From NCBI RefSeq assembly GCF_902833225.1, contig NZ_CADFEI010000002.1, positions 496,001 to 560,000 of the forward strand: a stretch of DNA of 64,000 nucleotides, read 5' to 3'. Of this stretch, positions 1 to 12,018 are shown in pieces. A program made the translations under genes and the position numbers. The notes beneath the pieces are model-generated. The model ran no database searches. It worked only from the letters and a program-made list of their open reading frames with translations, and was not told the DNA's origin. The DNA is from Burkholderia sp. BCC1644 (GTDB taxonomy: Bacteria; Pseudomonadota; Gammaproteobacteria; Burkholderiales; Burkholderiaceae). How positions within the stretch are numbered: position 1 is the first letter of the stretch; every line of letters begins with the position of its first letter.

Positions 1-485
1 GCCGGATAGGTGTCGACGATCCGCGTGCCGTTCACGGGCGTGACGCCCTCGTTGCGCAACGCAGCCCACAGGTCGATCGCATGTTCGCGCGACTTGCGGC
101 TGCCGTCGTCGGTCAGCACGTTCAGTGCGATCACTTCGTCGCGCGTCGTCAATTGCAGTTGTTCCTTCAACTTGCGCGACTGATGCGACGCGGTGCGGAC
201 GTCGCCGAGCACGATCCGCTTCTCCGTCATCGTCGCCCCGCTTCCCGCATCGGCCGGCACGAACGTCAGCCGGCCGTTGGCGACTTCGCATTGCCCGCGC
301 GTGAACGTCGCCGTCCACGCGCCAGCAGGCACCGCCGCGAATTCGCAGTGCATCCGCTCGTTTGCACGGCTGCCGACGTCATGCGCCGGCGCGTGCGACA
401 GCGCACGTTCCGGCCAGCCGGCCGCCATCGCGGCCGTCGACATCAGGCACACCGCAAGCACGATTCCTTTCGCGATAGTACGCAT
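1..485 (-). CDS. Secreted hypothetical protein, C-terminus beyond window edge
   Basis: An open frame begins at ATG 485, with an AAAGGAG ribosome site just upstream, and runs off the left edge, so about 161 residues are visible. The first 22 or so residues form a hydrophobic signal peptide ending near AMA-A, so the product should be periplasmic or outer-membrane. The mature part has two cysteines (MHCEF and GQCEV), perhaps a disulfide. I do not recognise the family. It lies 66 nt downstream of the DUF4148 gene on the same strand with no terminator between, so it is probably the second gene of that transcript and shares its metal-responsive promoter. Confidence 0.75.
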   Translation of the reverse strand, partial: MRTIAKGIVLAVCLMSTAAMAAGWPERALSHAPAHDVGSRANERMHCEFAAVPAGAWTATFTRGQCEVANGRLTFVPADAGSGATMTEKRIVLGDVRTASHQSRKLKEQLQLTTRDEVIALNVLTDDGSRKSREHAIDLWAALRNEGVTPVNGTRIVDTYP

Positions 486-551
486 GGCACTCTCCTTTAC
501 GCGGGTGGATCCAGCCGGCGGGCATCGCGCCGCCCGGCCGTGAATGAACGA

Positions 552-827
552 TCAACGCACCGCAAAGCGGTTGTCGTGCGCATCGACCATCGGCGCCGGC
601 TCGCCGCGATGAACGGTCGAGCGATGAATTTCCTGATTCCGCGCGACAGCAGCCGGGCTCGCCGGGTAATCGTGATTCGGGCTCGGGATCACGCCGTCGT
701 GCCGCGCGCGCACCAGTTCCTGACGCACTTCCTGCCGGGTCTTCGATTGGGCGGCGACCGCCGGTGAGAAGGCCGCAATCGACAGTGCGGCAACGGCGAT
801 GGCGATCATCGGTCGCGGAATGTTCAT
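552..827 (-). CDS. DUF4148 family small periplasmic protein
   Basis: This 91-residue protein begins MNIPRPM. I chose ATG 827 because AGGAGC lies 7 nt upstream; a longer frame to 869 has no such support. It has a signal peptide cleaved near VAA-Q. The mature part is the DUF4148 pattern common in Burkholderia: KTRQEVRQEL, then a PSPNHDYPAS segment. A paralogue with the same layout is at 3051-3338. The function of the family is unknown. A regulator box lies upstream with its -10 at 873-868, so the gene is probably induced together with the porin and the efflux pump. Confidence 0.85.
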   Translation of the reverse strand: MNIPRPMIAIAVAALSIAAFSPAVAAQSKTRQEVRQELVRARHDGVIPSPNHDYPASPAAVARNQEIHRSTVHRGEPAPMVDAHDNRFAVR

Positions 828-867
828 GTTGTTGGCTCCTTGCTGGAAATCCGTGACGGGAGCGTTC

Positions 868-921
868 ACTGTGAGCCGACGCCGGTGCGAAATCGTGATC
901 GCAGCATGACGGTTTCGTCAC
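868..921 (-). promoter_or_regulatory. Regulator box and -10 for the DUF4148 gene at 552-827
   Basis: On the minus strand GTGACGAAACCGTCAT (921-906) is followed, 48 nt from its first base, by the -10-like hexamer CACAGT (873-868). The segment after the box reads GCTGCGATCACGAT, shared almost exactly with the promoter at 2951-3004. No -35 hexamer is visible, as expected for an activator-dependent promoter. Confidence 0.65.
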
Positions 922-990
922 CGTCCCGGCATCTGCTGCGTCGCAGTACGAATGAAATTCCCCGCCTGATTCCGCGCACATGACACGGCG

Positions 991-1044
991 ATGACATTTT
1001 TCTCATTTGTCCCTCACCTCCACGATCCGAACGCTTTCCAGAAT
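991..1044 (+). promoter_or_regulatory. Regulator box and -10 for the porin gene
   Basis: ATGACATTTTTCTCAT (991-1006) is a half-conserved copy of the regulon box. The hexamer CAGAAT (1039-1044) starts exactly 48 nt from the first base of the box. The porin ATG is at 1143, giving a leader of roughly 90 nt. Confidence 0.6.
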
Positions 1045-1142
1045 CGCCAGCGCAATCGCGATATTCCGGCTCGCCCCCATAAGGCTCCACACCGGAATCG
1101 AGCGATGCACGAAACGATCTTCTTGAACCTCAGGGGCACACC

Positions 1143-2303
1143 ATGAAAACTCCAGTTCGGCTCGTCATGATGTCGAGTACGTTGCTCGCGGCTACCCACG
1201 CGGCGCATGCGACGGAAGTCACGCTGTACGGGCTGTTCGATACGTCGCTCACGTACGTGTGGAACGCCGACGCGGGCGGCAAGAACCTCGTCGGCCTCGG
1301 CAACGGCAATCTGCTCGGCAACCGCTTCGGCGTGAAAGGCGCGGAAGACCTGGGCGGCGGGCTGAAAGCGATCTTCACGCTGGAAAACGGCTTCAACCCG
1401 AACACCGGCGCGCTCGGGCAAGGCAACCGGATGTTCGGCCGGCAGGCGTTCGTCGGCCTTGAAAGCGCCCGCTGGGGCACGCTGACGCTCGGCCGCCAGT
1501 ATGACGCGCTTGCGGACGTCGCATGGCCGGTCACCGGCGACTTCTACTTCGGCAGCGTGTATGCGACACCCGGCGACGTCGACAACTACGACACGTCGTC
1601 GCGCACCGACAACGCGGTGAAGTACACGTCCCCCGTAATCAGCGGATTCCAGTTCGTCGGCATGTATGCGCTCGGCGGCGTGGCCGGCAAGAGCGGCGCG
1701 GGCCAGACCTGGTCGGCCGGCCTGTCGTACAGCAACGGCCCGGTCGACGTCGCGGGCGGCTACTACTACGCGGCCAACCGTTCATCGCTCGCCAACGGGA
1801 TCCGGACTGGCTGGAACGGCACGTCCGACGGCACGTTCGACGGGTCGCTGGTCAACGGCGGCTACATCTCAGCGAAATCGATCGGCATCGCACGCGGTGC
1901 GCTGCGCTACAACTTCGCCCCCTTCGCGATCGGCATCGACTACAGCAATGCGCTGTACAAGGCCGACGCGATGTCCGCGTTCCGCAGCACGCAGAAGTAC
2001 GACACCGCACGCGGCTTCTTCAACTATCAGGCGACGCCGAGCCTGCTCGTCGGCCTCGGCTACAGCTACACGCGTGCCCGCGGCGATACGGGCGCGACCT
2101 ACCATCAGGTGTCCGCCGGGGCCGACTACGTGCTGTCGAAGCGCACCGATCTCTATGCGGTCGGCGCCTGGCAGCGCGCGAACGGCGAGCAGCGCACGCT
2201 CGACGGCGGCACGCAAACGGCGCAGGCATCGATCGGTTCCTACGGCTACGGTGGCACGCGCACGCAGGGCATCGTGAATCTGGGGTTACGCCACCGGTTC
2301 TGA
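1143..2303 (+). CDS. Gram-negative porin (OmpC-like, Burkholderia type)
   Basis: A 386-residue outer-membrane porin. Residues 1-23 are a signal peptide ending AHA. The mature protein opens with TEVTLYGLFDTSLTYV, the usual first strand of Burkholderia trimeric porins. The KGAEDLGGGLKAIF, ENGFN, FGRQAFVGL and LGRQYD motifs follow, and the chain ends in the C-terminal phenylalanine (RHRF) needed for BAM assembly. Length is typical. An AGGGG site precedes the ATG. The gene stands alone between two regulator boxes, one upstream (991) and one just past its stop (2330). Co-control with an RND metal pump suggests adjustment of outer-membrane permeability under metal stress. That role is inference. 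Confidence 0.93.
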   Translation: MKTPVRLVMMSSTLLAATHAAHATEVTLYGLFDTSLTYVWNADAGGKNLVGLGNGNLLGNRFGVKGAEDLGGGLKAIFTLENGFNPNTGALGQGNRMFGRQAFVGLESARWGTLTLGRQYDALADVAWPVTGDFYFGSVYATPGDVDNYDTSSRTDNAVKYTSPVISGFQFVGMYALGGVAGKSGAGQTWSAGLSYSNGPVDVAGGYYYAANRSSLANGIRTGWNGTSDGTFDGSLVNGGYISAKSIGIARGALRYNFAPFAIGIDYSNALYKADAMSAFRSTQKYDTARGFFNYQATPSLLVGLGYSYTRARGDTGATYHQVSAGADYVLSKRTDLYAVGAWQRANGEQRTLDGGTQTAQASIGSYGYGGTRTQGIVNLGLRHRF

Positions 2304-2329
2304 TCGCGGCGGCCGGCTCCACGCGCTGC

Positions 2330-2383
2330 GTGACGAAAATTTCATGTTGCGATCAGGTTCTCGATGCGTGAGGTCGCTACGAT
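2330..2383 (+). promoter_or_regulatory. Regulator box and -10 downstream of the porin, driving a probable small RNA
   Basis: GTGACGAAAATTTCAT (2330-2345) is followed by GTTGCGATCA, as in the 2951 promoter, and by the -10-like TACGAT at 2378-2383, again 48 nt from the start of the box. No reading frame follows; the transcript would run into the terminator at 2456-2488. Confidence 0.6.
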
Positions 2384-2388
2384 CGGAA

Positions 2389-2488
2389 CGGTAACGGGCC
2401 CTGCCCGTTCCCACCCACGCAGCGGGTCGTTGTCGCACGGCACGATCACGCGTTAGGCCCGGACTCGTCGAGTGCCGGGCCTTTTTTT
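2389..2488 (+). ncRNA. Candidate metal-regulated small RNA
   Basis: A transcript of about 100 nt is predicted from the promoter with -10 at 2378-2383 to the T-run of the terminator at 2482-2488. It would hold a 5' stem (AACGGGC 2393-2399 with GCCCGTT 2403-2409; an alternative GGAACGG/CCGTTCC pairing also exists), a single-stranded middle, and a rho-independent terminator. There is no ATG start in the segment. It may instead be only the porin 3' UTR with its terminator. The separate promoter with conserved spacing is the argument for an independent RNA. Confidence 0.5.
2456..2488 (+). terminator. Rho-independent terminator
   Basis: GGCCCGG-ACTCG pairs with CGAGT-G-CCGGGCC (one bulged G, short loop, 2456-2481), followed directly by seven T residues (2482-2488). 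The orientation is for rightward transcription. It ends either the porin mRNA or the candidate small RNA. Confidence 0.85.
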
Positions 2489-2502
2489 CGCGCGCAGGAC
2501 GA

Positions 2503-2754
2503 TCACTGTGCGGAATTGCGTTGCGGAAACAGGCACGGATGCGTTTTCACATGCAGGTTCGGATTGCCGCAGCGGTGACCGGCATAGTCGATCTGCTCGC
2601 CGGGCATCAGGTCGGCCGGCACCGGCTGGCGTGCGGCCGAAGACGTGGCGGCAGGCGTGGCCGCGGAGGTGCCGGAGCGAGTCGATGCGCAGCCTGCGAA
2701 CAGCGGGACGATCAGGACTGCGATCAAGGTCAAACGAATGGCGGGACGATGCAC
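2503..2754 (-). CDS. Small lipoprotein, unknown function
   Basis: An 83-residue protein with a lipoprotein signal: a hydrophobic core followed by the lipobox LFAGC at about residues 18-22, so Cys22 should be lipidated. The mature part is rich in Ala/Thr/Ser and then has GEQIDYAGHRCGNPNLHVKT, with Cys and His residues that could bind metal (speculation). I do not recognise a family. Its promoter is the most symmetrical regulator box of the block (2895-2910), with the -10 GAACAT at 2862-2857. Confidence 0.75.
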   Translation of the reverse strand: MHRPAIRLTLIAVLIVPLFAGCASTRSGTSAATPAATSSAARQPVPADLMPGEQIDYAGHRCGNPNLHVKTHPCLFPQRNSAQ

Positions 2755-2856
2755 GTTTCGGTCCGGAATGGGAGGCTGGACAGGGCCGCCCGCTTTCCAT
2801 GCTGCTGTCGCGAACGGCGCGAATGCCGTTGGCCCTGTCGGCCAACGGCAGACTTC

Positions 2857-2910
2857 ATGTTCCGCTTCCCGCTCATCGTGCCCATGACGCGAACATGACG
2901 GTTACGTCAT
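2857..2910 (-). promoter_or_regulatory. Best-conserved regulator box (20-bp palindrome) and -10 for the lipoprotein gene
   Basis: ACATGACG-gtta-CGTCATGT (2893-2912) is a perfect inverted repeat with 8-bp arms. Read on the minus strand, the 16-bp core starts at 2910 and the hexamer GAACAT (2862-2857) starts 48 nt on. The core ATGACGGTTACGTCAT matches the form of the E. coli CusR box ATGACAANNTTGTCAT in both length and outer bases. Confidence 0.7.
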
Positions 2911-2950
2911 GTCAGTCAGGTTCCAACGACGCGCTGCCTGCTTGCGTTAT

Positions 2951-3004
2951 CTGACGATTTTTTCATCTTGCGATCACGATCACGCACGGCTGCTTTCGCA
3001 TACT
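2951..3004 (+). promoter_or_regulatory. Regulator box and -10 for the DUF4148 gene at 3051-3338
   Basis: CTGACGATTTTTTCAT (2951-2966) is followed by CTTGCGATCACGATCA and by CATACT (2999-3004), 48 nt from the start of the box. The ATG at 3051 would leave a leader of about 40 nt with the AAGGAG ribosome site. Confidence 0.65.
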
Positions 3005-3050
3005 GGGTCCATGGTTCGCCACCCGGCGACCTGATCAAGGAGAGCACTCG

Positions 3051-3338
3051 ATGAAAACGGCAAAACTCGCAGCACTGTTCGTCACCGCCACGCTGTCGCT
3101 CGGGATGGCCACGCAGGCCGCCTTCGCGGAAACGCAAACGCAGGGCAAGACCCGCACGCAGGTCGTCAACGAACTGAAGCAGGCGCAGCACGAAGGCGTC
3201 GTGCCGACGGGCAAGACGCAATACCCGCCGACCAGCGAGATGGTCGCGCGCAACAAGGAGCTTCACGGGATTTCGGTGCATGGCGGCGAGAAGAAGCCGC
3301 AGGCCGACAACCACGACAACCTGACCGCGCAGAAATGA
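3051..3338 (+). CDS. DUF4148 family small periplasmic protein
   Basis: A 95-residue protein with a strong AAGGAG site 9 nt before the ATG. The signal peptide ends AFA-E at about residue 26. The mature sequence GKTRTQVVNELKQAQHEGVVP followed by a TQYPP segment is the DUF4148 pattern and parallels the protein at 552-827, including a C-terminal HDN motif (DNHDNLTA here, DAHDNRFA there). Both are controlled by copies of the same box, which suggests duplication within one regulon. Biochemical function is unknown. Confidence 0.88.
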   Translation: MKTAKLAALFVTATLSLGMATQAAFAETQTQGKTRTQVVNELKQAQHEGVVPTGKTQYPPTSEMVARNKELHGISVHGGEKKPQADNHDNLTAQK

Positions 3339-3417
3339 CGCTCGGCCGCACGACCGCGGGCAGCACGCCGCGCGCTACCGCCTCATGGCGAACGCGCGAG
3401 CGTACCCGCCCGCGGTG

Positions 3418-4851
3418 TCAGGTGCCGATGGCCGCCGGCCGGTCCGGCTCGGCCGGCCGGCGCGGAAAGCGCAGCCAGAACGTCGTGCGCCGGCCGGGAT
3501 CGCTGTCGACACCGCATTCGCCGCCGTGATTGTCCATGATCGACCGGACGATCGCGAGGCCGAGCCCCGTGCCCGACGCGGAATTGTGCCGCGACGGATC
3601 GACACGATAGAAGCGCTCGAAGATCCGCCCGACATGCTCCGCGGCGATGCCGGGCCCCGTATCCGACACGGCGATCGTCGTCGCGCCGCCCTGCTCGACG
3701 CAATCGATCGTCACGACGCTGCCGCGCGGCGCATAGGTCAGCGCATTGGACAGCAGGTTGCTCAGCGCACGCTGGTACAGCGTCAGGTCCGCATCGACCC
3801 ACGCGTGGCCGTCGACCTTCACCGTCACGCCCTCGTCTTCCGCCAGCGGCTCGTAGTAGCCGGCCACCCGCTCAGCCTCCTCCGCCGCATTCAGGCGCCG
3901 CACGCCGATTGACGTGCCGGCCTGTTCCGAGCGCGCGAGAAACAGCATGTCCTCGATCATCCTCGACAAGCGCTGGTATTCGTCGATGCTCGACTCGATC
4001 ACGTTCCGGTATTCCTCCGCGCTGCGCGGCTGCGACAGCACGACCTGCGCGGCTGCCTGCAGGTTCGTGAGCGGCGTGCGCATGTCGTGCGCGAGATTCG
4101 ACGAGAACTGGCTCAGCCGCGTGAACGACTCGTTCAGCCGTTCGAGCATCCCGTTGAAGGCATGCTCGAGCTCCTTCAGTTCGCCGGACGTATCGAGTTC
4201 CGGCAGCGGATGCGCGAGCCGGCTCGTCGACATCTGCTCGGCCCGCGCCGCGAAGCGCCGCAACGGGCTCAGCCCGAGCGCCGCGATGCCGTATGCGATC
4301 GCGGCCGCCAGCACCACGCCGAACACCTCGATCACGACAATCGTATAGGCATGCGTGCGCAGCAGCAGCACGTCGGCGCTGCGGTCGTACTGCACGGCGA
4401 CGCGCACCACGGGCGCACCCGCCCCGGCGCCGCCCGCGAGCGGCACATTCGTCACCAGATACTGGTGCCGCGCGCCGGGCGGTGTGACGGCGACCGGCAC
4501 GCGCCCGGCGTTCAGCGACATCAGCGGCGCATAGGGACGGAATCCGGGCGTACTGACGAGGCGCGCGCCCGTTGCATCGAAGATCGCAAGATCCATGTTC
4601 TGGTGACCGTGCAGCTGGTCGATCCAGATGCCCGGGTTGCGCGCGACGTCGGCCGTCGTGTCCGCTCCGCCCAGGTGCGTGCCGAGCGCGGCGGATATGC
4701 CGGCCATCTGCTCGGCGGCCGTCATCTCGACACGGCTGCTCAACGCCTTGTAAAGCGCGACGCCGCTCGATGCGAGGATCACCGACGTCGACAGGATGAT
4801 CAGCGCGGTCAGGCGTCCGCGCAGCGTGCGCGGCAGCAGACGCGCGATCAT
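3418..4851 (-). CDS. irlS: Heavy-metal sensor histidine kinase (IrlS/CusS-like)
   Basis: A 477-residue inner-membrane kinase. Two membrane helices (about residues 15-35 and 168-193) bracket a periplasmic sensor domain of about 130 residues. A HAMP region follows, then the H-box [11 protein letters not shown] with phospho-acceptor His255, the N-box LSNLLSNA near 363-370, and the G boxes DTGPG (397) and GTGLG (427). I placed the start at [10 protein letters not shown] (4851), whose ATG overlaps the stop of the regulator gene (ATGA). A longer frame to 5061 only reads through the regulator gene. It is co-transcribed last in the czcCBA-irlRS operon and should phosphorylate the adjacent regulator on sensing periplasmic metal. 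Confidence 0.93.
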   Translation of the reverse strand: MIARLLPRTLRGRLTALIILSTSVILASSGVALYKALSSRVEMTAAEQMAGISAALGTHLGGADTTADVARNPGIWIDQLHGHQNMDLAIFDATGARLVSTPGFRPYAPLMSLNAGRVPVAVTPPGARHQYLVTNVPLAGGAGAGAPVVRVAVQYDRSADVLLLRTHAYTIVVIEVFGVVLAAAIAYGIAALGLSPLRRFAARAEQMSTSRLAHPLPELDTSGELKELEHAFNGMLERLNESFTRLSQFSSNLAHDMRTPLTNLQAAAQVVLSQPRSAEEYRNVIESSIDEYQRLSRMIEDMLFLARSEQAGTSIGVRRLNAAEEAERVAGYYEPLAEDEGVTVKVDGHAWVDADLTLYQRALSNLLSNALTYAPRGSVVTIDCVEQGGATTIAVSDTGPGIAAEHVGRIFERFYRVDPSRHNSASGTGLGLAIVRSIMDNHGGECGVDSDPGRRTTFWLRFPRRPAEPDRPAAIGT

Positions 4852-5530
4852 GCGGCCGCGCCGCCGCGCGCTTCGAGCACGTAGCCCATGCCGCGCACCG
4901 TGTGGATCAGTTTCGGTTCGTACGCGTCGTCGATCTTCGAGCGCAGCCGCCGGATCGCCGAATCGACGACGTTCGTGTCGCTGTTGAAGTTCATGTCCCA
5001 CACCTGCGACGCGATCGTCGCGCGCGGCAGGATCTCGCCCTCGCGGCGCATCAGCAGCCACAGCAGCGCGAATTCCTTCGCGGTCAGCAGGATCGTGTCG
5101 CCCTGCCGCGTGGCCTTGCGGCGTGTCAGGTCGAGCTCGAGATCGGCCACGCGCAGCGTGTTCGAATCGCGCGGCTGGCCGCGCCGCAGGATCGACTTGA
5201 TGCGTGCGGTCAGCTCGACGAAGTCGAACGGCTTCGCGAGATAGTCGTCGGCGCCGAGCTCGAGGCCCTTCACGCGATCGCCGACGTCGTCGCGCGCGGT
5301 GAGGAACAGCACGGGCGTCGACTTGCTGCGCCGCAGGTTCTGCAGCAGCGTCCAGCCGTCCTGGCCGGGCAGCATGACGTCGAGCACGAGCAGGTCGTAC
5401 TCCTCGGTTTCGGCCTGGTGCTGGCCCGTGATGCCGTCCTCGACCCAGTCGACGACGTAGCCGGCCTCGGTGAGGCCCTTGCGCAGGTACGCGCCCGTCT
5501 TCGGTTCATCCTCGACAATCAGAATTCGCA

Positions 5531-5531
<1 letters not shown>
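4848..5531 (-). CDS. irlR: OmpR-family response regulator (IrlR/CusR-like)
   Basis: A 227-residue regulator. The receiver domain has the acidic pair in VEDE, phospho-acceptor Asp51 (VLDVMLPG), Thr78 and Lys100 (AKPFDF). The C-terminal winged helix has [10 protein letters not shown] and the [11 protein letters not shown] ending. The sequence closely follows Burkholderia IrlR as I recall it. The ATG at 5531 overlaps the czcA stop (TGATG); a GTG one codon earlier (5534) is an alternative. Its likely targets are the six boxes described in this block, one of which drives its own operon, so positive autoregulation is expected. The DNA assignment is inference from box shape and location. Confidence 0.93.
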
Positions 5532-8800
<3,269 letters not shown>

Positions 8801-8868
8801 TCACTCGACGGGCCGGAAAGCGGGCCGCATATCGGGCCGCGAGCCGGGAAACGGCGCACACGTATCGC

Positions 8869-10344
8869 TCATTCATGTTCGGCGCTCCCCTTGCCGAGCT
8901 CGGCCTTCAGCACGAAGCTGTTCGACGCCGCATATTCCTGACCCGGCTTGAGCCCCTTCAGCACCTCGGTCGCGCGCTCGTCGCGCCGCCCCGTTTCGAC
9001 GGCCTGCGCGACGAATCCCTTCGGCGAGCGCACGAACACCGACGGCGCGCCGTCGACGTCCTGCAGCGCGTCGCTCGCGACCGCCAGCGGCACCGCCTGC
9101 TTGCCCGCGTCGACCGACACGTTCACGAACATGCCCGGGCGCCACACGCCGTCCGGGTTCGGCAGCACGACACGCGCCGGCGCGGTGCGCGTCTGTTCGC
9201 CGAGCAGCGACCCGACGTACGCGATCGGGCCGCTCGAACGCGATTCGAACGCCGTCGCAATCACGGTTGCGTCGCGGCCGACGCGCACGTCGTTGAGCCG
9301 CTGTGCCGGCACGGCCATCTCGGCCCAGACGGTCGACAGATCGGAGATCACGAACATGCTCGCATCAGCGGCGATCGCCTCGCCGGGCGTCGCATGCTTC
9401 TCGACGATCGTGCCCGCGAACGGCGCACGCAGTTCGTAGCGGTTCAGCGCGCCCGCACCGACCGGCGCGTTCAGCGCGGCGAGCTTCTGCCGGGCGTTCT
9501 GCACGGCGATCTCGGCCTCGCGCAACTGCACCTGCGCCTGCTGGTAGTCCTGCTCGGCGGAGATGCGCTCCTTCCACAACGTGCGTTCGCGCTCGTAGGT
9601 CGCGCGCGCACCCGACAGCCGGCGCTCGGCCGTCAGCAGTTCGCTGCGGCGGTCGGCCAGATCGGTGCTTGCAATCACGGCGAGCACCTGCCCCTTCGCG
9701 ATGTTCTGCCCGAGCGATACCGACACCTGCTCGACGATGCCGGCCACGCGCGGGACGACGTGCGCGGTACGGTCCTCGTTGAACTTGATCTCGCCCGGCA
9801 ACTGGAACGGCGTCGCGATCTGCGCGGGGCCGGCCTTCGCGAGCGCGATCTTCGAGGTCGCGAGTTGCGCGTCGGTCAACGCGATCGCACCGTCGGCGCG
9901 TGCGAACGGGAACGACGCGGCTTCATTGCCCGACTTCACGTCGATCGTCGCATCGAACACGTGCGGCTTGGCGATCGACTGCGCGGACACGAACTTCTGG
10001 CCTGCCGCGTCGAAACGCAAGGGTTCGTGGGTGCGGTCGTAGCGCACCAGCGTGCCGGACACGGTGACGCCCTTGGTCGCAGGCTTGCCGTCGACGAACG
10101 GATAGACGACGAGGCGCGCATCGCCGGGCTTCTCCGTCATCACGATTTCGACGGACAGCTTGCCGCGCTTGAGCACGACACCGCCGCGCTCGCCGGCGGC
10201 TTCGGCGGATGATGCGGCTTCGGGAGCCGCCGACGCGGACGCGCCGTTGCCGCCGCTGTTGCGCGTGACGCCGAGTGCGCCGAGGACGATCCCGGCACTG
10301 CCGAGCACGACCGCCGCGATGATCAGGATTCTGCTGCGTGACAT
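8869..10344 (-). CDS. czcB: RND efflux periplasmic adaptor (membrane fusion protein), CzcB type
   Basis: A 491-residue membrane fusion protein. Residues 7-27 are an uncleaved anchor or signal. An N-terminal extension (about 55-140) precedes the core, as in the long CzcB subgroup. The lipoyl/barrel halves are recognisable from HVVPRVAGIVEQVSV (near 205) and YELRAPFAGTIVEKH (near 315). Between them is a helical hairpin rich in R/E/A/Q. A C-terminal membrane-proximal domain follows. It links CzcA to the outer-membrane channel. It lies 34 nt downstream of czcC in the same operon. Confidence 0.94.
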   Translation of the reverse strand: MSRSRILIIAAVVLGSAGIVLGALGVTRNSGGNGASASAAPEAASSAEAAGERGGVVLKRGKLSVEIVMTEKPGDARLVVYPFVDGKPATKGVTVSGTLVRYDRTHEPLRFDAAGQKFVSAQSIAKPHVFDATIDVKSGNEAASFPFARADGAIALTDAQLATSKIALAKAGPAQIATPFQLPGEIKFNEDRTAHVVPRVAGIVEQVSVSLGQNIAKGQVLAVIASTDLADRRSELLTAERRLSGARATYERERTLWKERISAEQDYQQAQVQLREAEIAVQNARQKLAALNAPVGAGALNRYELRAPFAGTIVEKHATPGEAIAADASMFVISDLSTVWAEMAVPAQRLNDVRVGRDATVIATAFESRSSGPIAYVGSLLGEQTRTAPARVVLPNPDGVWRPGMFVNVSVDAGKQAVPLAVASDALQDVDGAPSVFVRSPKGFVAQAVETGRRDERATEVLKGLKPGQEYAASNSFVLKAELGKGSAEHE

Positions 10345-10378
10345 GATGATCCTTCAGGTAATGGACGCGTCTGTTGCG

Positions 10379-11704
10379 CTATTGCGTGACAGGTGCAAGC
10401 GGCGCGAGCGGCGTACCGACGAGCCGGCCGATGTCGGCACGCGCCGTATGGGCATCGGCAAGCGCGCGCACGTATTGCGACTGGCCCTGGAACAGCGTGC
10501 GCTGCGCGTCGAGCACGTCGAGGAAGCTGAACTTCCCGAGCTCGTAGCCGCGCGACATCGCATCGAGCGCGAGGCGCGCGGCCGGCAGGATGTCGGACTT
10601 CAGCCGCTGCGCCTCCTGCGCGGCGGCTTCGAAATTCGCATACGCCTGCGTGAGTTCCAGCCGCAGGCGCGTGCGTTCGCGATCGAGATCGGCGTTCGCG
10701 CGCTCGGCCTTGTGCGTCGCCTCGAGCAGCGCGCCCTTGTTCGTGTTGAACAGCGGAATCGGGATCGACACGCCGACCACGGCCTGGTTGTCCGGCACGC
10801 CGCCCGTGGTCACGCGCTTCACGCCCGCGCTGATCGTCACGTCCGGAATGCGCCGTGCGCGTTCGAGCGATACGGCCGCGTTCGAGCGCAGCATCTCGGC
10901 ACGCGCGATCCGCGCGAGCGGCGCGTCGTCGAGCTGCGCGGTCAGCGCGGACAACGACTCGACCGGCGGCACGGTTTCCAGGTCGCCGCGCACCGCGAGG
11001 CGGCCGTCGCGCGCTTCGCCCATCACCGCGTTCAGCTTCTCGCGTGCGACCTCGACACGGCCGCGCGCAGTCACGACTTCGATCTGCACGCCGGCCGCCG
11101 CCACATGCGCCTTGGTCGCTTCGACCGGCGACACCTTGCCGGCCTGTGCCCGGCGGCTCGCGAGATCGGCCGAGCGTGCGGCGATCGCGGCCGATTCCTC
11201 GGTGACCTGGAACTGGCGCTGCGCGGCGAGCAGCCCGTAGAACGCGGCGATCACGTCGGCGCGCACGACGGCACCCTGCTCGTCGAGCGAGGCATTGGCC
11301 GCTTCCCTGCCGTACGACGCGACGTCGAGCCGCGCGCTGCGCTTGCCGCCGAGTTCGATCGTCTGGTTGATCAGCGCGGTCGACGTACGTTCGGCGCGGC
11401 GAAAGCCTTCCTGCAGGAACGACACTTCGGGATTGGGGCGCGCGCCGGCCTGCATCAGCGCGCCGGCCGATGCATCGACGTCCGCGCGCGCACCGCGCAG
11501 CGCCGGATTGCTGCGCGCGGCCGTGTCGAGCGCATCGGCGAGCGTCAGCGGCGCGGCAGCGGCCGTGTCGGCTTGTAGCGAAACGGACCGGTGCGCAACG
11601 GCTGCGGGCAGCTCGCCTGGCGCGACGGGTGGCGGGTACGATTGGGCGTGCGCGGTCGCCGCCGTCGCAAGGACGGCGAGCGCAACCAGAGTGTGCGTAA
11701 ACAT
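10379..11704 (-). CDS. czcC: RND efflux outer-membrane channel, CzcC type (TolC family)
   Basis: A 441-residue outer-membrane factor. I chose the start MFTHTLVALAVLA at 11704, which opens a signal peptide ending AHA-Q at about residue 21. A longer frame to 11764 would begin upstream of the predicted -10 (11741-11736), so it cannot be the start if that promoter is right. The mature protein has the two OEP repeats: ALDTAARSNPALRGARADVDA near residue 60 and a second block containing RIPDVTISAGVKR near 285, each with long coiled helices. It is the first gene of czcCBA-irlRS, under the box at 11774-11789. Confidence 0.93.
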   Translation of the reverse strand: MFTHTLVALAVLATAATAHAQSYPPPVAPGELPAAVAHRSVSLQADTAAAAPLTLADALDTAARSNPALRGARADVDASAGALMQAGARPNPEVSFLQEGFRRAERTSTALINQTIELGGKRSARLDVASYGREAANASLDEQGAVVRADVIAAFYGLLAAQRQFQVTEESAAIAARSADLASRRAQAGKVSPVEATKAHVAAAGVQIEVVTARGRVEVAREKLNAVMGEARDGRLAVRGDLETVPPVESLSALTAQLDDAPLARIARAEMLRSNAAVSLERARRIPDVTISAGVKRVTTGGVPDNQAVVGVSIPIPLFNTNKGALLEATHKAERANADLDRERTRLRLELTQAYANFEAAAQEAQRLKSDILPAARLALDAMSRGYELGKFSFLDVLDAQRTLFQGQSQYVRALADAHTARADIGRLVGTPLAPLAPVTQ

Positions 11705-11735
11705 GTGCGAGCCTGCGGTTACTGTTTCGCGACCG

Positions 11736-11789
11736 ATGCTACGGAGCAACCGCAGTGCAAACATGAGGCGAAGATGATATTTCCGTCAT
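11736..11789 (-). promoter_or_regulatory. Regulator box and -10 of the czcCBA-irlRS operon
   Basis: On the minus strand ATGACGGAAATATCAT starts at 11789 and lies within a longer inverted repeat (CGAAGATGA 11769-11777, TCATCTTCG 11786-11794). The hexamer TAGCAT (11741-11736) starts 48 nt from the box start, the same spacing as at the five other sites. A start near 11730 leaves a leader of about 25 nt before the czcC ATG at 11704. No gene is evident between this site and 12019. Confidence 0.7.
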
Positions 11790-12018
11790 CTTCGGCGCCG
11801 CGGCGCGTGAGCGCGCAGCAATTGGATAAAGCGATGTATCACCGCACTGATCTGCTGGAGCGACGTAGGCCGCTCATCGATAGGTGAGCGGCGCACATCG
11901 CATCGAATGCGGTAATTGTCCAGCAACGCGCCGGAGATCACGGTGCCATGAACCTCGCGGTGCCGCTTCACTGTCCGTGGAGTGCCCACCTCCCGGTGGA
12001 CAATCCGTGTTACCCGAT

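Noticed and set aside
11786..11989. A 67-codon frame on the minus strand upstream of czcC
   Set aside because: No ribosome site, no recognisable domain, and it runs into the regulator box of the czc operon.
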